From positions 25,112 to 89,111 of the forward strand of contig JANLTO010000129.1 of the NCBI GenBank assembly GCA_031362985.1: a DNA stretch of 64,000 nucleotides. The letters are read 5' to 3'. The position numbers and the translations under genes were made by a program. Positions within the stretch are counted from its first letter, which is position 1. Each line of letters opens with the position of its first letter. Shown here piece by piece: positions 9,913-18,848 of this stretch. The notes below the pieces were generated by a model. That model had not been told where the DNA came from. It saw only the letters and a list, made by a program, of their open reading frames with translations, and did not search any database. The DNA is from SHZL01 sp031362985. GTDB lineage: Bacteria; Pseudomonadota; Gammaproteobacteria; Xanthomonadales; SZUA-36.

Positions 9913-9939
9913 GGATGCTCTGAATAAATCAGAGTTTCC
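9913..9939. repeat. Dispersed 27-bp palindrome, copy 1
   Basis: Inverted arms GGATGCTCTGA and TCAGAGTTTCC around an ATAAA loop, with one mismatch and one G-T pair in the stem. It abuts the nadD stop codon and lies between nadD and rsfS, both minus strand. The same element occurs at 32533 and 60606, always intergenic and always in the same orientation on the plus strand. An AAATC sequence lies a few bases before each copy. Confidence 0.85.
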
Positions 9940-10581
9940 TTAACGGTACAGGCTGTGCTGGTAAATATAGTCCAGGACCGGGTCCGGAAGCAGGAAGCGC
10001 GGCGACGATCCATGGGCAATCTGCCGTCGGATATCGGTGGAGGAAATGGCCAGCTGGGTCACTTCTACTGCCAGCACCCTGCCGGCAGGAACTGATTGCA
10101 GATGACGGGCTTCGTGCACGAGTCGTGGCTGAATTTCCCTGAACAATTGTCCGGAATACACATTGCGGGAATCCGGCCTTCGCATGATTACAATATGGGT
10201 GAGACTGAAGAGCTGTTGCCAGTCATGCCAACTGTCCAGCGCATTGGCAGAGTCCTGGCCAATAATCAGTACTAACGGTTTTAATCCTTCCTCGTGGCGA
10301 ATCTCTTCAAGCGTATCGACCATGTATGAGTGACCAGCCCGGCGAACTTCACGATCATCAGCAAGCAAGTCGGTGTGCCCGGCGAGAGCCAGTTTCAACA
10401 TGGCCAGGCGGTGCCCTGCGGAAGCAAACGTACCCGAACGATGCGGTGGATTCCCGGCCGGCATCACCCTGAGCTCTGTCAACGGCAGGAGTTCAAGCAC
10501 TTCACTCGCTGCACGCAAGTGGCCGCAATGCACCGGGTCAAACGTTCCGCCGAATATGCCTAACATGGGAGCGCCATTCAT
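9940..10581 (-). CDS. nadD: Nicotinate-nucleotide adenylyltransferase
   Basis: 213-residue enzyme that adenylylates nicotinate mononucleotide to deamido-NAD in NAD biosynthesis. The nucleotidyltransferase motif GIFGGTFDPVHCGH is near the N-terminus and ISSTDIRRQI is near the C-terminus. The start at 10581 is preferred over an in-frame codon five residues upstream because its ATG overlaps the holA stop as ATGA, implying translational coupling. Order holA-nadD-rsfS-rlmH is standard. Confidence 0.95.
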   Translation of the reverse strand: MNGAPMLGIFGGTFDPVHCGHLRAASEVLELLPLTELRVMPAGNPPHRSGTFASAGHRLAMLKLALAGHTDLLADDREVRRAGHSYMVDTLEEIRHEEGLKPLVLIIGQDSANALDSWHDWQQLFSLTHIVIMRRPDSRNVYSGQLFREIQPRLVHEARHLQSVPAGRVLAVEVTQLAISSTDIRRQIAHGSSPRFLLPDPVLDYIYQHSLYR

Positions 10582-11588
10582 GCTGAGATCGCACACAGAC
10601 CGAGAATGATGCCGTCCAGTGTTTGCCAGGGGTCTCCCGGTGCCCGCCCTTTACCCTGGCGGTCAACCACGGCCAGGGCACGAAATGACTCTCCCAACTG
10701 GTATTCAGAAATCCTGCGCAATGCCTGGCTAAACAGCGGTTGCGCCATGTTGAAAATGCGCAAGCGCCCAAATGCGCGCGCTTCGTTTTCCCCGCTGCCT
10801 ACAGCAGACTGAACTGCACTCAGCTGGCTCAGCTGGTAGTACAAAGCACCGGCAACCGCCTGGATGGCCACACCCGTGCGGCGCAGACCGGCTGCAACTT
10901 TCAGCGATTCATCAGCCTGGCCCGACAGCAAGCATTCCGCAAGACGAAAAGCGTCGAACCGCGAACTGTTCGCCACTGACTGCCGAATCGTGTCGGCGCT
11001 GACCGTTGTTCCGGGACCGAGCAAGACCAGCTTTTCAATTTCCTGTTGCGCCGCCAGCAGATTTCCTTCAACCAGATCCGCGAGCAACTCTACCGCCTCC
11101 CGTTGCGGCTGCAAACCCGCTGTCCGCATGCGGCGCTCAATCCACGCGGGGAGTTCTCGTGGCTTAACCGGCCAGATTTCCACCAGCACACCCGCACCGG
11201 CCAATTCAGCCGCCCAGCGGGATTTTCGCGAAGCCGTTTCCCAGGTATCGCAAGAAACAATCAGCAGGACATCCCGATCCGGCGCCTTGGCCCAATTGCT
11301 CAAAGCCTTGCCGCCCAGCTGCCCGGGTTTGCCAGATGACAACCTCAAATCCACAACTTTGCGCGAAGAGAACAGGGACTGCTCAACGCCCGCATTAGTG
11401 AGCAGATCCCAGTCAAACGTGTTTCCAGCCACCTGCACCGTGCGCCCGAGATAGCCCTGCTTTTTGGCAGCTAGAATGATGAGGTCTCGAGATTCCTGGA
11501 CCAACAACGGTTCGGAGCCCGCTACCAGATACACTGGCGCCAAAACTCCTTCCAGAGCTTGGGCCAGGCGTTCCGGTTTGATATTCAC
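10578..11588 (-). CDS. holA: DNA polymerase III delta subunit
   Basis: 336-residue clamp-loader delta subunit, which opens the beta sliding clamp. The N-terminal segment LAPVYLVAGSEPLLVQESRDLI and the central KPRELPAWIERRM region are typical, and the length matches E. coli HolA (343). The start is GTG at 11588, 12 bp after the lptE stop. The stop overlaps the nadD start by 4 bp. Cytoplasmic; no unusual features are visible. Confidence 0.95.
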   Translation of the reverse strand: MNIKPERLAQALEGVLAPVYLVAGSEPLLVQESRDLIILAAKKQGYLGRTVQVAGNTFDWDLLTNAGVEQSLFSSRKVVDLRLSSGKPGQLGGKALSNWAKAPDRDVLLIVSCDTWETASRKSRWAAELAGAGVLVEIWPVKPRELPAWIERRMRTAGLQPQREAVELLADLVEGNLLAAQQEIEKLVLLGPGTTVSADTIRQSVANSSRFDAFRLAECLLSGQADESLKVAAGLRRTGVAIQAVAGALYYQLSQLSAVQSAVGSGENEARAFGRLRIFNMAQPLFSQALRRISEYQLGESFRALAVVDRQGKGRAPGDPWQTLDGIILGLCAISA

Positions 11589-11600
11589 CTGTAGTACCGG

Positions 11601-12101
11601 TCAGGTTTGGCTGCCGACAATTTCCAGCCGGGAGACCAACAATCGGGAAATGGTTTCTGCAAGGTCTTCCTTGACGTATTCAGTCTCGCGTGAAATAGCC
11701 AAAATGCGCTGCTCGTCAAAGCTTATTTCACGCGCCTGGCGAATGGTTTGCAGCGGAATTATTTCAGTGCCGTCCGCAGCCACCAGACGAAACTGGACGG
11801 TATGACTGATGCGATACTCGCGCACGCGGGCATTGTCACTGATCGTCAGCACTTCGGTCAGTACGTCATTCCGCGGAATCTCGAGGATGGCGGTCGCCTT
11901 GTCGGCTGCAACAATCTGGATGCCGGACCGCTCCAGCAGAGCTCGTACGCGCCGGGCAAAAGGACTGTATTCGTCAGCGATCACCAGGTGCGTCTGGCTC
12001 ATCTGCGGCGGCAACTGGGCATCACCGCGCAGATGAAAGCCGCAATCTGCAAGCAACACCGACAGTGCTCCCAGGGCGAAATAATTGCACATTCTCGTCA
12101 T
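11601..12101 (-). CDS. lptE: LPS-assembly lipoprotein LptE
   Basis: 166-residue outer-membrane lipoprotein that plugs the LptD barrel and delivers lipopolysaccharide to the cell surface. A short signal peptide ends in the lipobox LLADC with Cys20 as the lipid-modified residue, followed by GFHLRGDAQLP, which matches the LptE N-terminus. It lies between leuS (4 bp upstream) and holA, the invariant leuS-lptE-holA arrangement of gammaproteobacteria, which supports the call despite low family conservation. Confidence 0.95.
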   Translation of the reverse strand: MTRMCNYFALGALSVLLADCGFHLRGDAQLPPQMSQTHLVIADEYSPFARRVRALLERSGIQIVAADKATAILEIPRNDVLTEVLTISDNARVREYRISHTVQFRLVAADGTEIIPLQTIRQAREISFDEQRILAISRETEYVKEDLAETISRLLVSRLEIVGSQT

Positions 12102-12105
12102 CTGC

Positions 12106-14715
12106 TCAGCCTACTACAATATTCAGCAAGCGGTCAGGTACATGGATAATTTTACGTACCTCCTTGCCTGCCGTGTGCCGCTGAACATTCCCATCTCTCA
12201 GGGCCATGGCCATGGCCTTGTCCTGTTCCATCCCCGGTTCCAGTTCGAGCCGGGCCCGGACCTTGCCATTGACCTGCACAACTACAGTAACCTGTGAACG
12301 GACGCGGGCTGATTCATCGACTTCCGGCCAGCATGCCGCGTACAAAGGCTTGCTCTCCCCCAGCGCGGACCAAAGTTCCTCGCAAATATGCGGTGTAATG
12401 GGATTCATCAGGCGAACAACAGCAAGCCACGCCTCTTGAGTCACCGCCCTGCCCTGTTCGCTTTGATCTTCGAACCTGGCAAGGTGATTGGTCAATTCCA
12501 TGATCGCGGCAATAGCTGTGTTAAAGGTATAGCGACGGCTTATGTCATCGCTGACCTTGGCTACCGTGTTGTGCACCAGTCGCCGAATGTCCCGCTGCTC
12601 CTGGCTGAGCACAGCCAGGTCCAGTGGCACACATGGCCCTGCTTCCAGGTGCGTCATTACCAGGGTCCAGACCCGGCGCAGGAACCTCGATGCGCCCTCC
12701 ACACCGGAATCAGACCATTCAAGCGATTGATCCGGTGGTGACGCAAACATGGAAAACAGTCGCACGCAATCGGCCCCATAGTGATCCACCAGTCTCTGTG
12801 GATCAACGCCGTTGTTCTTGGACTTGGACATTTTTTCAACTGCACCAATGGTCACGGGCTTGCCGTCAGAGCGTCGCACAGCGCCCAGGGGCTTGCCTCT
12901 GGAGTCGCGCTTAACCTCTACATCCGCCGGGTTTATCCAGCGGACGGCCCCGTCCTGTGTTTGCTGGTAGTAGGTATCAGCCACAACCATACCCTGGCAA
13001 AGCAAACGAATTGCGGGTTCATCTCCCTCTACCAAACCTGCATTCCGCAGCAAGCGGTGGTAAAAGCGAAAATACATCAAGTGTAATATGGCGTGCTCAA
13101 TGCCACCGATGTACTGGTCCACCGGCAGCCAGTACTTCGCGCGTTCGTCGAGCTGCGACTCCGCACCCGGGCAACAATAACGTGCGTAGTACCACGAAGA
13201 TTCCATGAACGTATCAAAGGTATCAGTTTCCCTCTCGGCAGCGACGCCACACTGTGGGCACATTGTTTTACGCCAATCCGGGTCGGTCTTGATGGGCGAC
13301 TGCACGCCAGTGAACGATACGCTTTCTGGCAACACCACCGGCAGCTGATCTTCCGGCACCGGCACTGCGCCGCACTGCGGACAGTAAATTACCGGTATTG
13401 GGCAACCCCAGTAACGCTGGCGGCTGACACCCCAGTCACGCAGCCGGTAGTTAACCTTGCGCTCTCCCATGCCACGCTGTTCCAGCCAGGCGATTGCCTT
13501 TTCCTTGGCGGCTATGACGCTTAAACCATTGAGCCACGCGCTGTTGATGGCCGGGCCGTCTTCGGTCCAGGCGCCGCCTTGCCAGTCTGCCGGCGGTTGC
13601 ACTGTTCGAACTATCGGCAGATTGTGGCTCACGGCAAAATCCCAGTCGCGTTGATCCTGACCTGGGACTGCCATTATGGCGCCCTTACCGTAAGCCATCA
13701 GGACGTAATCCGCGGTATACAGGGGCACGGGTTTTCCGGTGAATGGATTTAGCAGGTAGGCGCCAATGAACACTCCTCTTTTGCGCTCGCTACTCGCTTC
13801 GGCCAGTCGGTCTGCTTCGCTTGCCAGCCTGGCTTCTGCAACAAACGTGCTAACTTCGGCAGCGCGTTCATGGGTAGTAACTGTGGCGAGCATAGGGTGT
13901 TCCGGCGCCAGCACCGCGTAAGTCATGCCAAAGGCTGTGTCCGGTCGCGTGGTAAATACAGTGACCTGCCGGTTGGCTGCATCCGGCACGCCATTCTCAT
14001 CGCATACTGTCATGCAAAATTCTGCGCCTTCCGAGCGGCCAATCCAATTGCGCTGCATGGTCTTTACGGCGTCCGGCCAGGCTTCCAGCTTATCCAGACC
14101 TGTAAGTAGCTCTTCAGCATAATCAGTGATGCGCAGGAACCATTGCGGTATGGACTTGCGTTCTACCAGTGCGCCTGAACGCCAACCCCGCCCGTCAATG
14201 ACCTGCTCGTTTGCCAGCACCGTCTGGTCAACAGGGTCCCAATTCACCTCCGAGTCTTTTCGATAAGCCAGCCCCTGTTTCATCAGCCGGGTGAACATGA
14301 GCTGCTCCCAGCGGTAGTACTCCGGCTTGCAGGTAGTCAGTTCCCTGGACCAGTCGTAGGCAAAACCCAGCCGCTTGAACTGGGCTTTCATGTGCTCGAT
14401 GTTTGCGTAGGTCCACGTCGCTGGCGCAGTGTCATTGCTGATGGCTGCGTTTTCCGCTGGCAATCCAAACGCATCCCAACCCATGGGCTGAAGCACATTC
14501 CTGCCGCACATGCGGTGGTAGCGGCTGATCACATCACCAATTGTGTAGTTACGCACATGGCCCATGTGCAAAGCGCCCGATGGATAAGGCAACATCGACA
14601 GGCAGTAGTACTTCTCTCCCGCTGCGTCTTCGTGCGCCCGGAAGGCATCATTCTCCGCCCAAATCTGCTGAATCCGCAGCTCAATTTCAGCTGGTGAATA
14701 AATTTTTTCCGACAT
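12106..14715 (-). CDS. leuS: Leucyl-tRNA synthetase
   Basis: 869-residue class I aminoacyl-tRNA synthetase charging tRNA-Leu. The HIGH motif appears as HMGH at residues 50-53 inside LPYPSGALHMGHVRNY, and KMSKSKNNG appears at roughly residue 630. The central editing domain and the zinc-type cysteine pairs CPQCGAVP and CPQCGVAAE are present. The ATG at 14715 is chosen because family proteins begin only a few residues before YSPAEIE; the open frame extends 28 codons further with no family similarity. An AAGGA lies about 12 bases upstream. It is the first gene of leuS-lptE-holA-nadD. Confidence 0.97.
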   Translation of the reverse strand: MSEKIYSPAEIELRIQQIWAENDAFRAHEDAAGEKYYCLSMLPYPSGALHMGHVRNYTIGDVISRYHRMCGRNVLQPMGWDAFGLPAENAAISNDTAPATWTYANIEHMKAQFKRLGFAYDWSRELTTCKPEYYRWEQLMFTRLMKQGLAYRKDSEVNWDPVDQTVLANEQVIDGRGWRSGALVERKSIPQWFLRITDYAEELLTGLDKLEAWPDAVKTMQRNWIGRSEGAEFCMTVCDENGVPDAANRQVTVFTTRPDTAFGMTYAVLAPEHPMLATVTTHERAAEVSTFVAEARLASEADRLAEASSERKRGVFIGAYLLNPFTGKPVPLYTADYVLMAYGKGAIMAVPGQDQRDWDFAVSHNLPIVRTVQPPADWQGGAWTEDGPAINSAWLNGLSVIAAKEKAIAWLEQRGMGERKVNYRLRDWGVSRQRYWGCPIPVIYCPQCGAVPVPEDQLPVVLPESVSFTGVQSPIKTDPDWRKTMCPQCGVAAERETDTFDTFMESSWYYARYCCPGAESQLDERAKYWLPVDQYIGGIEHAILHLMYFRFYHRLLRNAGLVEGDEPAIRLLCQGMVVADTYYQQTQDGAVRWINPADVEVKRDSRGKPLGAVRRSDGKPVTIGAVEKMSKSKNNGVDPQRLVDHYGADCVRLFSMFASPPDQSLEWSDSGVEGASRFLRRVWTLVMTHLEAGPCVPLDLAVLSQEQRDIRRLVHNTVAKVSDDISRRYTFNTAIAAIMELTNHLARFEDQSEQGRAVTQEAWLAVVRLMNPITPHICEELWSALGESKPLYAACWPEVDESARVRSQVTVVVQVNGKVRARLELEPGMEQDKAMAMALRDGNVQRHTAGKEVRKIIHVPDRLLNIVVG

Positions 14716-14909
14716 CTTGGTAATGGTTCCTTGTTGCGACCGGTTTCCGAACCGCCTCGCCGATACGCGAATGCGGCAGCTTAACTGACCGGTCCACAAT
14801 TAAAAAGGTGCCTGCAGTTTAACGCATCTCCCCTGTGCAAATCCCTTCTGTTATCGGCTTGAAAATCGGGTTAGGCTTGGAACAGGTGAACCAGGCAAAG
14901 GGCAGCATA

Positions 14910-16367
14910 ATGAGTGAAATAAACCCTATTCTCATCGGCAAGGGTGCAGAACTACAGTACCTCCTGCCTGCATTTGGTAACCGCCATGGGCTGGTGAGCG
15001 GTGCTACCGGCACCGGCAAGACCGTAACCCTGCAAGTGCTGGCGGAAGGCTGGTCACGGATAGGGGTGCCCGTTTTCCTGGCTGACGTTAAAGGCGACCT
15101 TGCTGGATTGAGTCAGCCAATAGTACCGAACGCAAAAATTAGTGAGCGGGCCCGGGCAATCGGCATGGAGGATTTCTGTCCTACCGCCTGGCCCGTGGTG
15201 TTTTGGGATGTTTTCGGACAAAGCGGTCACCCCGTACGCACCACGATTTCAGAAATGGGGCCCCTGCTGCTGGCGAGTCTGCTGGAGCTGAACGACACTC
15301 AGGAGGGAGTTCTTAACATTGCTTTCCGCATCGCCGACGAGCAAGGACTGCTTTTACTCGATCTTGAGGATCTTCGCGCGCTGTTGCGTTTTCTTGCTGA
15401 GAATTCCAGGGAATTTTCTCAAAAGTATGGCAACGTGAGTGCCAGCTCAGTGGCTTCCATTCAACGACGCTTGCTGGTCCTTGATGACCAGGGAGCCGAG
15501 AGTTTCTTCGGCGAACCGGCTCTGGAATTGAGCGACCTGATGCGTTCAGACCTCACCGGCCGAGGCATAATCAATGTCCTCGCGGCAGACAAGCTGATAC
15601 AAAAGCCCAGGCTTTACGCCACGCTCCTGCTGTGGATCCTGTCAGAGCTATGGGAATCGCTGCCGGAAGCCGGCGATACGGAGAAGCCCAGGTTGGTGTT
15701 CTTCTTTGATGAAGCCCATTTGGTGTTCAACAACGCACCGCGGGCTTTGCTTGAAAAAATTGAGGAAGTGGTGCGCATGATCCGCTCCAAAGGAGTGGGA
15801 ATATACTTTGTTACGCAAAGTCCGCTCGATATCCCCGACACGGTACTGGGACAACTCGGTAACCGCATTCAGCACGCTTTGCGCGCCTATACTCCCAAAG
15901 ACCTCAAGGCGGTGCGCGCAGTGGCACAGACCTTTCGCGTCAATCCCGGACTTAACATCGAACAGGCGCTCACTGAGCTTGGTGTCGGTGAGGCACTGGT
16001 TTCCACGCTGCAGGACAAAGGCATCCCTGGAATTGTCGATCGCTGCCTGATTTGCCCGCCTACTTCGCGCATTGGACCCATCACTGATCAGGAACGCGGT
16101 GCGGCAAAGTCCAGCAGCCCAGTAGGCAGTCGCTACAACGTCGCTCTCGACCGCGAGTCAGCCGCAGAAGTGTTGTTAAAACGAACGGAACAAGCTGCAA
16201 GCAAAAGCAGCAGACCAGAAACCCCAGCAAAACCGGAACCGAAACGCAGCAGCCACAGACAGTCTGCCACCGAGGCCGCTGCCAAGAGCTTTCTGCGCAG
16301 CGTGAGCACTACCCTTGGAAGGGAGATCATGCGCGGCATACTAGGAGCAATCAGGAAGGGACGATAG
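14910..16367 (+). CDS. HerA-like ATPase of the YjgR/DUF853 family
   Basis: 485-residue P-loop ATPase of the HerA/FtsK superfamily. Walker A GATGTGKT is at residues 31-38, directly after LVSG; Walker B is FFFDEAH; an arginine-finger-type segment GNRIQHALRA follows. The C-terminal 60 residues are basic and low in complexity. E. coli YjgR has the same layout; its role is poorly defined, though HerA relatives pump DNA. The start at 14910 follows an AAAGG; the frame is open upstream to 14835 but lacks family similarity there. It stands alone, divergent from leuS. Confidence 0.88.
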   Translation: MSEINPILIGKGAELQYLLPAFGNRHGLVSGATGTGKTVTLQVLAEGWSRIGVPVFLADVKGDLAGLSQPIVPNAKISERARAIGMEDFCPTAWPVVFWDVFGQSGHPVRTTISEMGPLLLASLLELNDTQEGVLNIAFRIADEQGLLLLDLEDLRALLRFLAENSREFSQKYGNVSASSVASIQRRLLVLDDQGAESFFGEPALELSDLMRSDLTGRGIINVLAADKLIQKPRLYATLLLWILSELWESLPEAGDTEKPRLVFFFDEAHLVFNNAPRALLEKIEEVVRMIRSKGVGIYFVTQSPLDIPDTVLGQLGNRIQHALRAYTPKDLKAVRAVAQTFRVNPGLNIEQALTELGVGEALVSTLQDKGIPGIVDRCLICPPTSRIGPITDQERGAAKSSSPVGSRYNVALDRESAAEVLLKRTEQAASKSSRPETPAKPEPKRSSHRQSATEAAAKSFLRSVSTTLGREIMRGILGAIRKGR

Positions 16368-16676
16368 GGCGGTCGCTGCACCTTTTTAAGCCCGGATTTT
16401 CGCTGGCAAACTCCAGATGAAATTTTTTTTGAATCAATAATTTGTTGCTTTTTCGCAACAATTCAGGTTTTTCGCCTGCCCGAATGATACTTTCCGTGAC
16501 TGCTGACCATCGTTTGCACGACTCTGCGCCTGCATTAAACAGGTGTGCAGAGCTCCCGCTGCTCAGTTTTCTGCATCGGGTGCAGATGCCATTTTCCGCA
16601 ACAAAACCCTCTGTATCAAATGCTTACAAAGCTAAATCTGGCCATTGAAGTGCATTTATTTGCTAAAATTAATGGC
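16368..16676. other. Gene-poor intergenic stretch between the HerA-like gene and the folK terminator
   Basis: No supported gene lies in these 309 bp; base composition is more AT-rich than the flanks. There is one inverted repeat, TTGTTGC (16442-16448) with GCAACAA (16455-16461) around a TTTTTC loop, 75 bp after the HerA-like stop. It lacks an immediate T-run, so it is at best a weak terminator. Nothing else could be supported. Confidence 0.5.
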
Positions 16677-16708
16677 AAAAAAAAACCTCTCCCCTGGAAG
16701 GGGAGAGG
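16677..16708 (-). terminator. Rho-independent terminator of pcnB-folK
   Basis: Read on the minus strand, a perfect 9-bp stem CCTCTCCCC/GGGGAGAGG with a TTCCA loop is followed by nine T residues. It lies 115 bp after the folK stop and is a textbook intrinsic terminator. Confidence 0.92.
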
Positions 16709-16822
16709 TAGGCTTTTGGAGTGATGTACCCGTCTTTCGCGCCCTGCGACCTTGCTAAACGTTGCAGTTTTACCAAGGTTGGTGGTAATAATACCACTAT
16801 CGTGCAAGAAAGCAAATCCTTT

Positions 16823-17329
16823 TCAATCTATCTTCTCGACACGCTGGCTTTCCAGGGAGCCGAAGATTTCCCGGGCCAAACCGACACCAGGAATTTCCAG
16901 TTCCGGGGCAAGCTCCAATAACGGTAACAATACGAAGGCGCGCAAATGCATACGCGGGTGAGGCACTTCCAGACCCGGCTTGTGCAGCACCTGTTGCCCG
17001 TATAACAATAGGTCGAGATCGATTGTTCTTGGTCCCCAGCGCTCCGGACCGCGCACCCGCCCGCCTTTCTCCTCTGTAGCCAACAAAACGGTCAACAACT
17101 CCATTCCGGAAAGTGAGCAATCCAGTTCCGCCACGGCATTAACAAAATCCGCTTGCGATTGGACACCCCAGGCCGCACTGCGATAAAAGCTCGATCGGCG
17201 CAGGTGGTGGATGCTGGGATTGCGACCCAACTCGGCCAAAGCTTGGTTAATCAGTGCGCGTCCGTCTCCGAGATTGCTCCCCAGCCCGACATACGCGCGG
17301 ACGGGCTCAGCCGACCGGCTTTTTAGCAT
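16823..17329 (-). CDS. folK: 6-hydroxymethyl-7,8-dihydropterin pyrophosphokinase
   Basis: 168-residue folate-pathway kinase transferring pyrophosphate from ATP to hydroxymethyl-dihydropterin. AYVGLGSNLGD at the N-terminus, the signature WGPRTIDLDLLLYG in the middle and VPHPRMHLRAFVL near the end are all family hallmarks. Its start lies 23 bp inside the 3' end of pcnB, in a different frame, so translation is probably coupled. The pcnB-folK order is typical of gammaproteobacteria, where panB often follows; here a strong terminator follows instead. Confidence 0.96.
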   Translation of the reverse strand: MLKSRSAEPVRAYVGLGSNLGDGRALINQALAELGRNPSIHHLRRSSFYRSAAWGVQSQADFVNAVAELDCSLSGMELLTVLLATEEKGGRVRGPERWGPRTIDLDLLLYGQQVLHKPGLEVPHPRMHLRAFVLLPLLELAPELEIPGVGLAREIFGSLESQRVEKID

Positions 17330-18587
17330 TGCGGCGTCGAGAGCGGGAACGCCGGCGTCGTCCGCCGGGTGGTTCCAGGGATACTTGTACTGGCGCGATC
17401 ATCCCCTCCTGAGCGGTGGTCCAAAATTCCGCCAGCTTGGCCAGGGCCGGGTCCTCCTCCACCCGCAACAGGAGAAAATCGTAAGCCGCCCGAAACCTTT
17501 GTTCCCCGAAGATTCGTTTCCAACGTTTGCCACTGGTTTTATTGAAGCGCGGCTGCATTGCCCAGATGTGTTTGCTTACCGAACTGAATCGCCGCGGCAC
17601 AGCAGTCGAGCCTGACTGCTTGAGAAAGACTTCCTCACCCGCCTCCAGCCAGGACTCTGACTCGGACATTCCCGCAGAAACCAGCGCCTCGTTCTGCTTT
17701 TTCACTGGCTCCCATAACAAGGCAGCGAACAGAAAGGCCGGCGTAACTGGTTTTTCTTCCAGCAGCCTTGCATCGGTGTTCTCCAGCGCCTTATGCAGCA
17801 AGGGCCCGATGACGATTTGTCCAGGGTGCTCCCCCGCGCCGACCGCAGGCAGCAAAGTTGAACTCAGTCCAAAACGCTGCAGAGCCGCCATGCTGCGGGC
17901 TCCGTGTCCAGTTAGAAACAGTTTGCACACTTCCTCAAAAAGGCGTGCTGGTGGAACCTCATGGAGAAGGTATGCGAGGTGCCGAATCGGACCTTCGCTG
18001 GCTGCATCGGGCTGCACACCAAGTTTGGCCACAAATCGCGCAGCGCGTAACAGCCGCACCGGGTCTTCGCGATAGCGCACATCCGGATCACCAATCAGTC
18101 TGAGTTTCTTGTTCTTCAGGTCTTCGTAGCCACCGACGTAGTCTCGAATGGCCCCCGTGACGGGGTCCAGAAACAAGGCGTTGACGGTGAAGTCCCTACG
18201 AATGGCATCCTCTTCAACCGTGCCCCAGACATTGTCGCGCAAAATCCGGCCATTGGCTGTTTCGTGATCACCTGCAACAGGGCTTTGGCCTCTGAACGTG
18301 GCAACTTCGATCAACGCGTTTCGTTTGCGCACATGAGCGAGGCGAAACCGGCGCCCGATGAGTCGACAGCGCGGAAAAATGCCCTGCACTTCTTCCGGTG
18401 TGGCACTGGTGGCAACATCAAAATCTTTTGGTACTTTTCCCAGCAGCAGGTCCCGCACGCCCCCACCAACAATATAGGCTTCATACCCGGCTTCCTGAAG
18501 ATCTGTCACCACCTCCGAGGCATGCGGGCACAACTGCTTTACGGGAATACCGTGCTCGGATTGTGGAATTTCAATAAATGGTTTGAT
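17307..18587 (-). CDS. pcnB: Poly(A) polymerase I, apparent non-canonical start codon
   Basis: About 426 residues; adds poly(A) to RNA 3' ends to promote decay. GGGVRDLLLG and the catalytic DFD (about residues 55-57) are present, with the PcnB RNA-binding part following and an Arg-rich C-terminus. The first canonical start in frame is a TTG at 18533, but conserved sequence continues upstream (IPQSEHGIPVKQL, like IPREQHAISRKDI in E. coli PcnB) back to a stop at 18611-18609. No ATG, GTG or TTG occurs in that interval. An AGGA at 18597-18594 sits six bases before an ATC at 18587, used here as the start; ATT codons at 18593, 18575 and 18569 are alternatives. E. coli pcnB is known to start with AUU. 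Confidence 0.9.
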   Translation of the reverse strand: MKPFIEIPQSEHGIPVKQLCPHASEVVTDLQEAGYEAYIVGGGVRDLLLGKVPKDFDVATSATPEEVQGIFPRCRLIGRRFRLAHVRKRNALIEVATFRGQSPVAGDHETANGRILRDNVWGTVEEDAIRRDFTVNALFLDPVTGAIRDYVGGYEDLKNKKLRLIGDPDVRYREDPVRLLRAARFVAKLGVQPDAASEGPIRHLAYLLHEVPPARLFEEVCKLFLTGHGARSMAALQRFGLSSTLLPAVGAGEHPGQIVIGPLLHKALENTDARLLEEKPVTPAFLFAALLWEPVKKQNEALVSAGMSESESWLEAGEEVFLKQSGSTAVPRRFSSVSKHIWAMQPRFNKTSGKRWKRIFGEQRFRAAYDFLLLRVEEDPALAKLAEFWTTAQEGMIAPVQVSLEPPGGRRRRSRSRRRNAKKPVG

Positions 18588-18649
18588 AAAAATTCCTGGT
18601 CGTCCAGACTATCTGTATAAAATGCTGGCGCGAGTCTGTGTAATTGTGG

Positions 18650-18677
18650 TTGATTGCGTAGTCAGATTGGATAAGAT
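18650..18677 (+). promoter_or_regulatory. Probable promoter of tRNA-Glu
   Basis: TTGATT at 18650-18655 and TAAGAT at 18672-18677 with a 16-bp spacer, about 50 bp before the tRNA. Sigma-70-like; assigned by sequence only. Confidence 0.5.
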
Positions 18678-18728
18678 GTGTTCGCTAGTTTAACATGTGC
18701 GGCCAGTTGTAAACCAAACCACCCAACT

Positions 18729-18804
18729 GCTCCCTTCGTCTAGCGGTCCAGGACGCTGCCCTCTCAAGGCGGAAACACGAGTTCGATTCTCGTAGGGAGC
18801 GCCA
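18729..18804 (+). tRNA. tRNA-Glu (anticodon CTC)
   Basis: 76 nt with a complete cloverleaf. The acceptor stem GCTCCCT/AGGGAGC has seven paired bases. The anticodon loop CTCTCAA gives anticodon CTC, which reads GAG. The T-arm contains GTTCGATTC, and the 3' GCCA is encoded. It closely resembles E. coli tRNA-Glu. It begins about 120 bp upstream of fdxA and ends 44 bp before its start codon, with no terminator between, so read-through into fdxA is likely. Confidence 0.96.
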
Positions 18805-18848
18805 TGGGCGCCGCTTGCGGTGCCCCCAAGTCTCGGGCGAGTGTGAAA

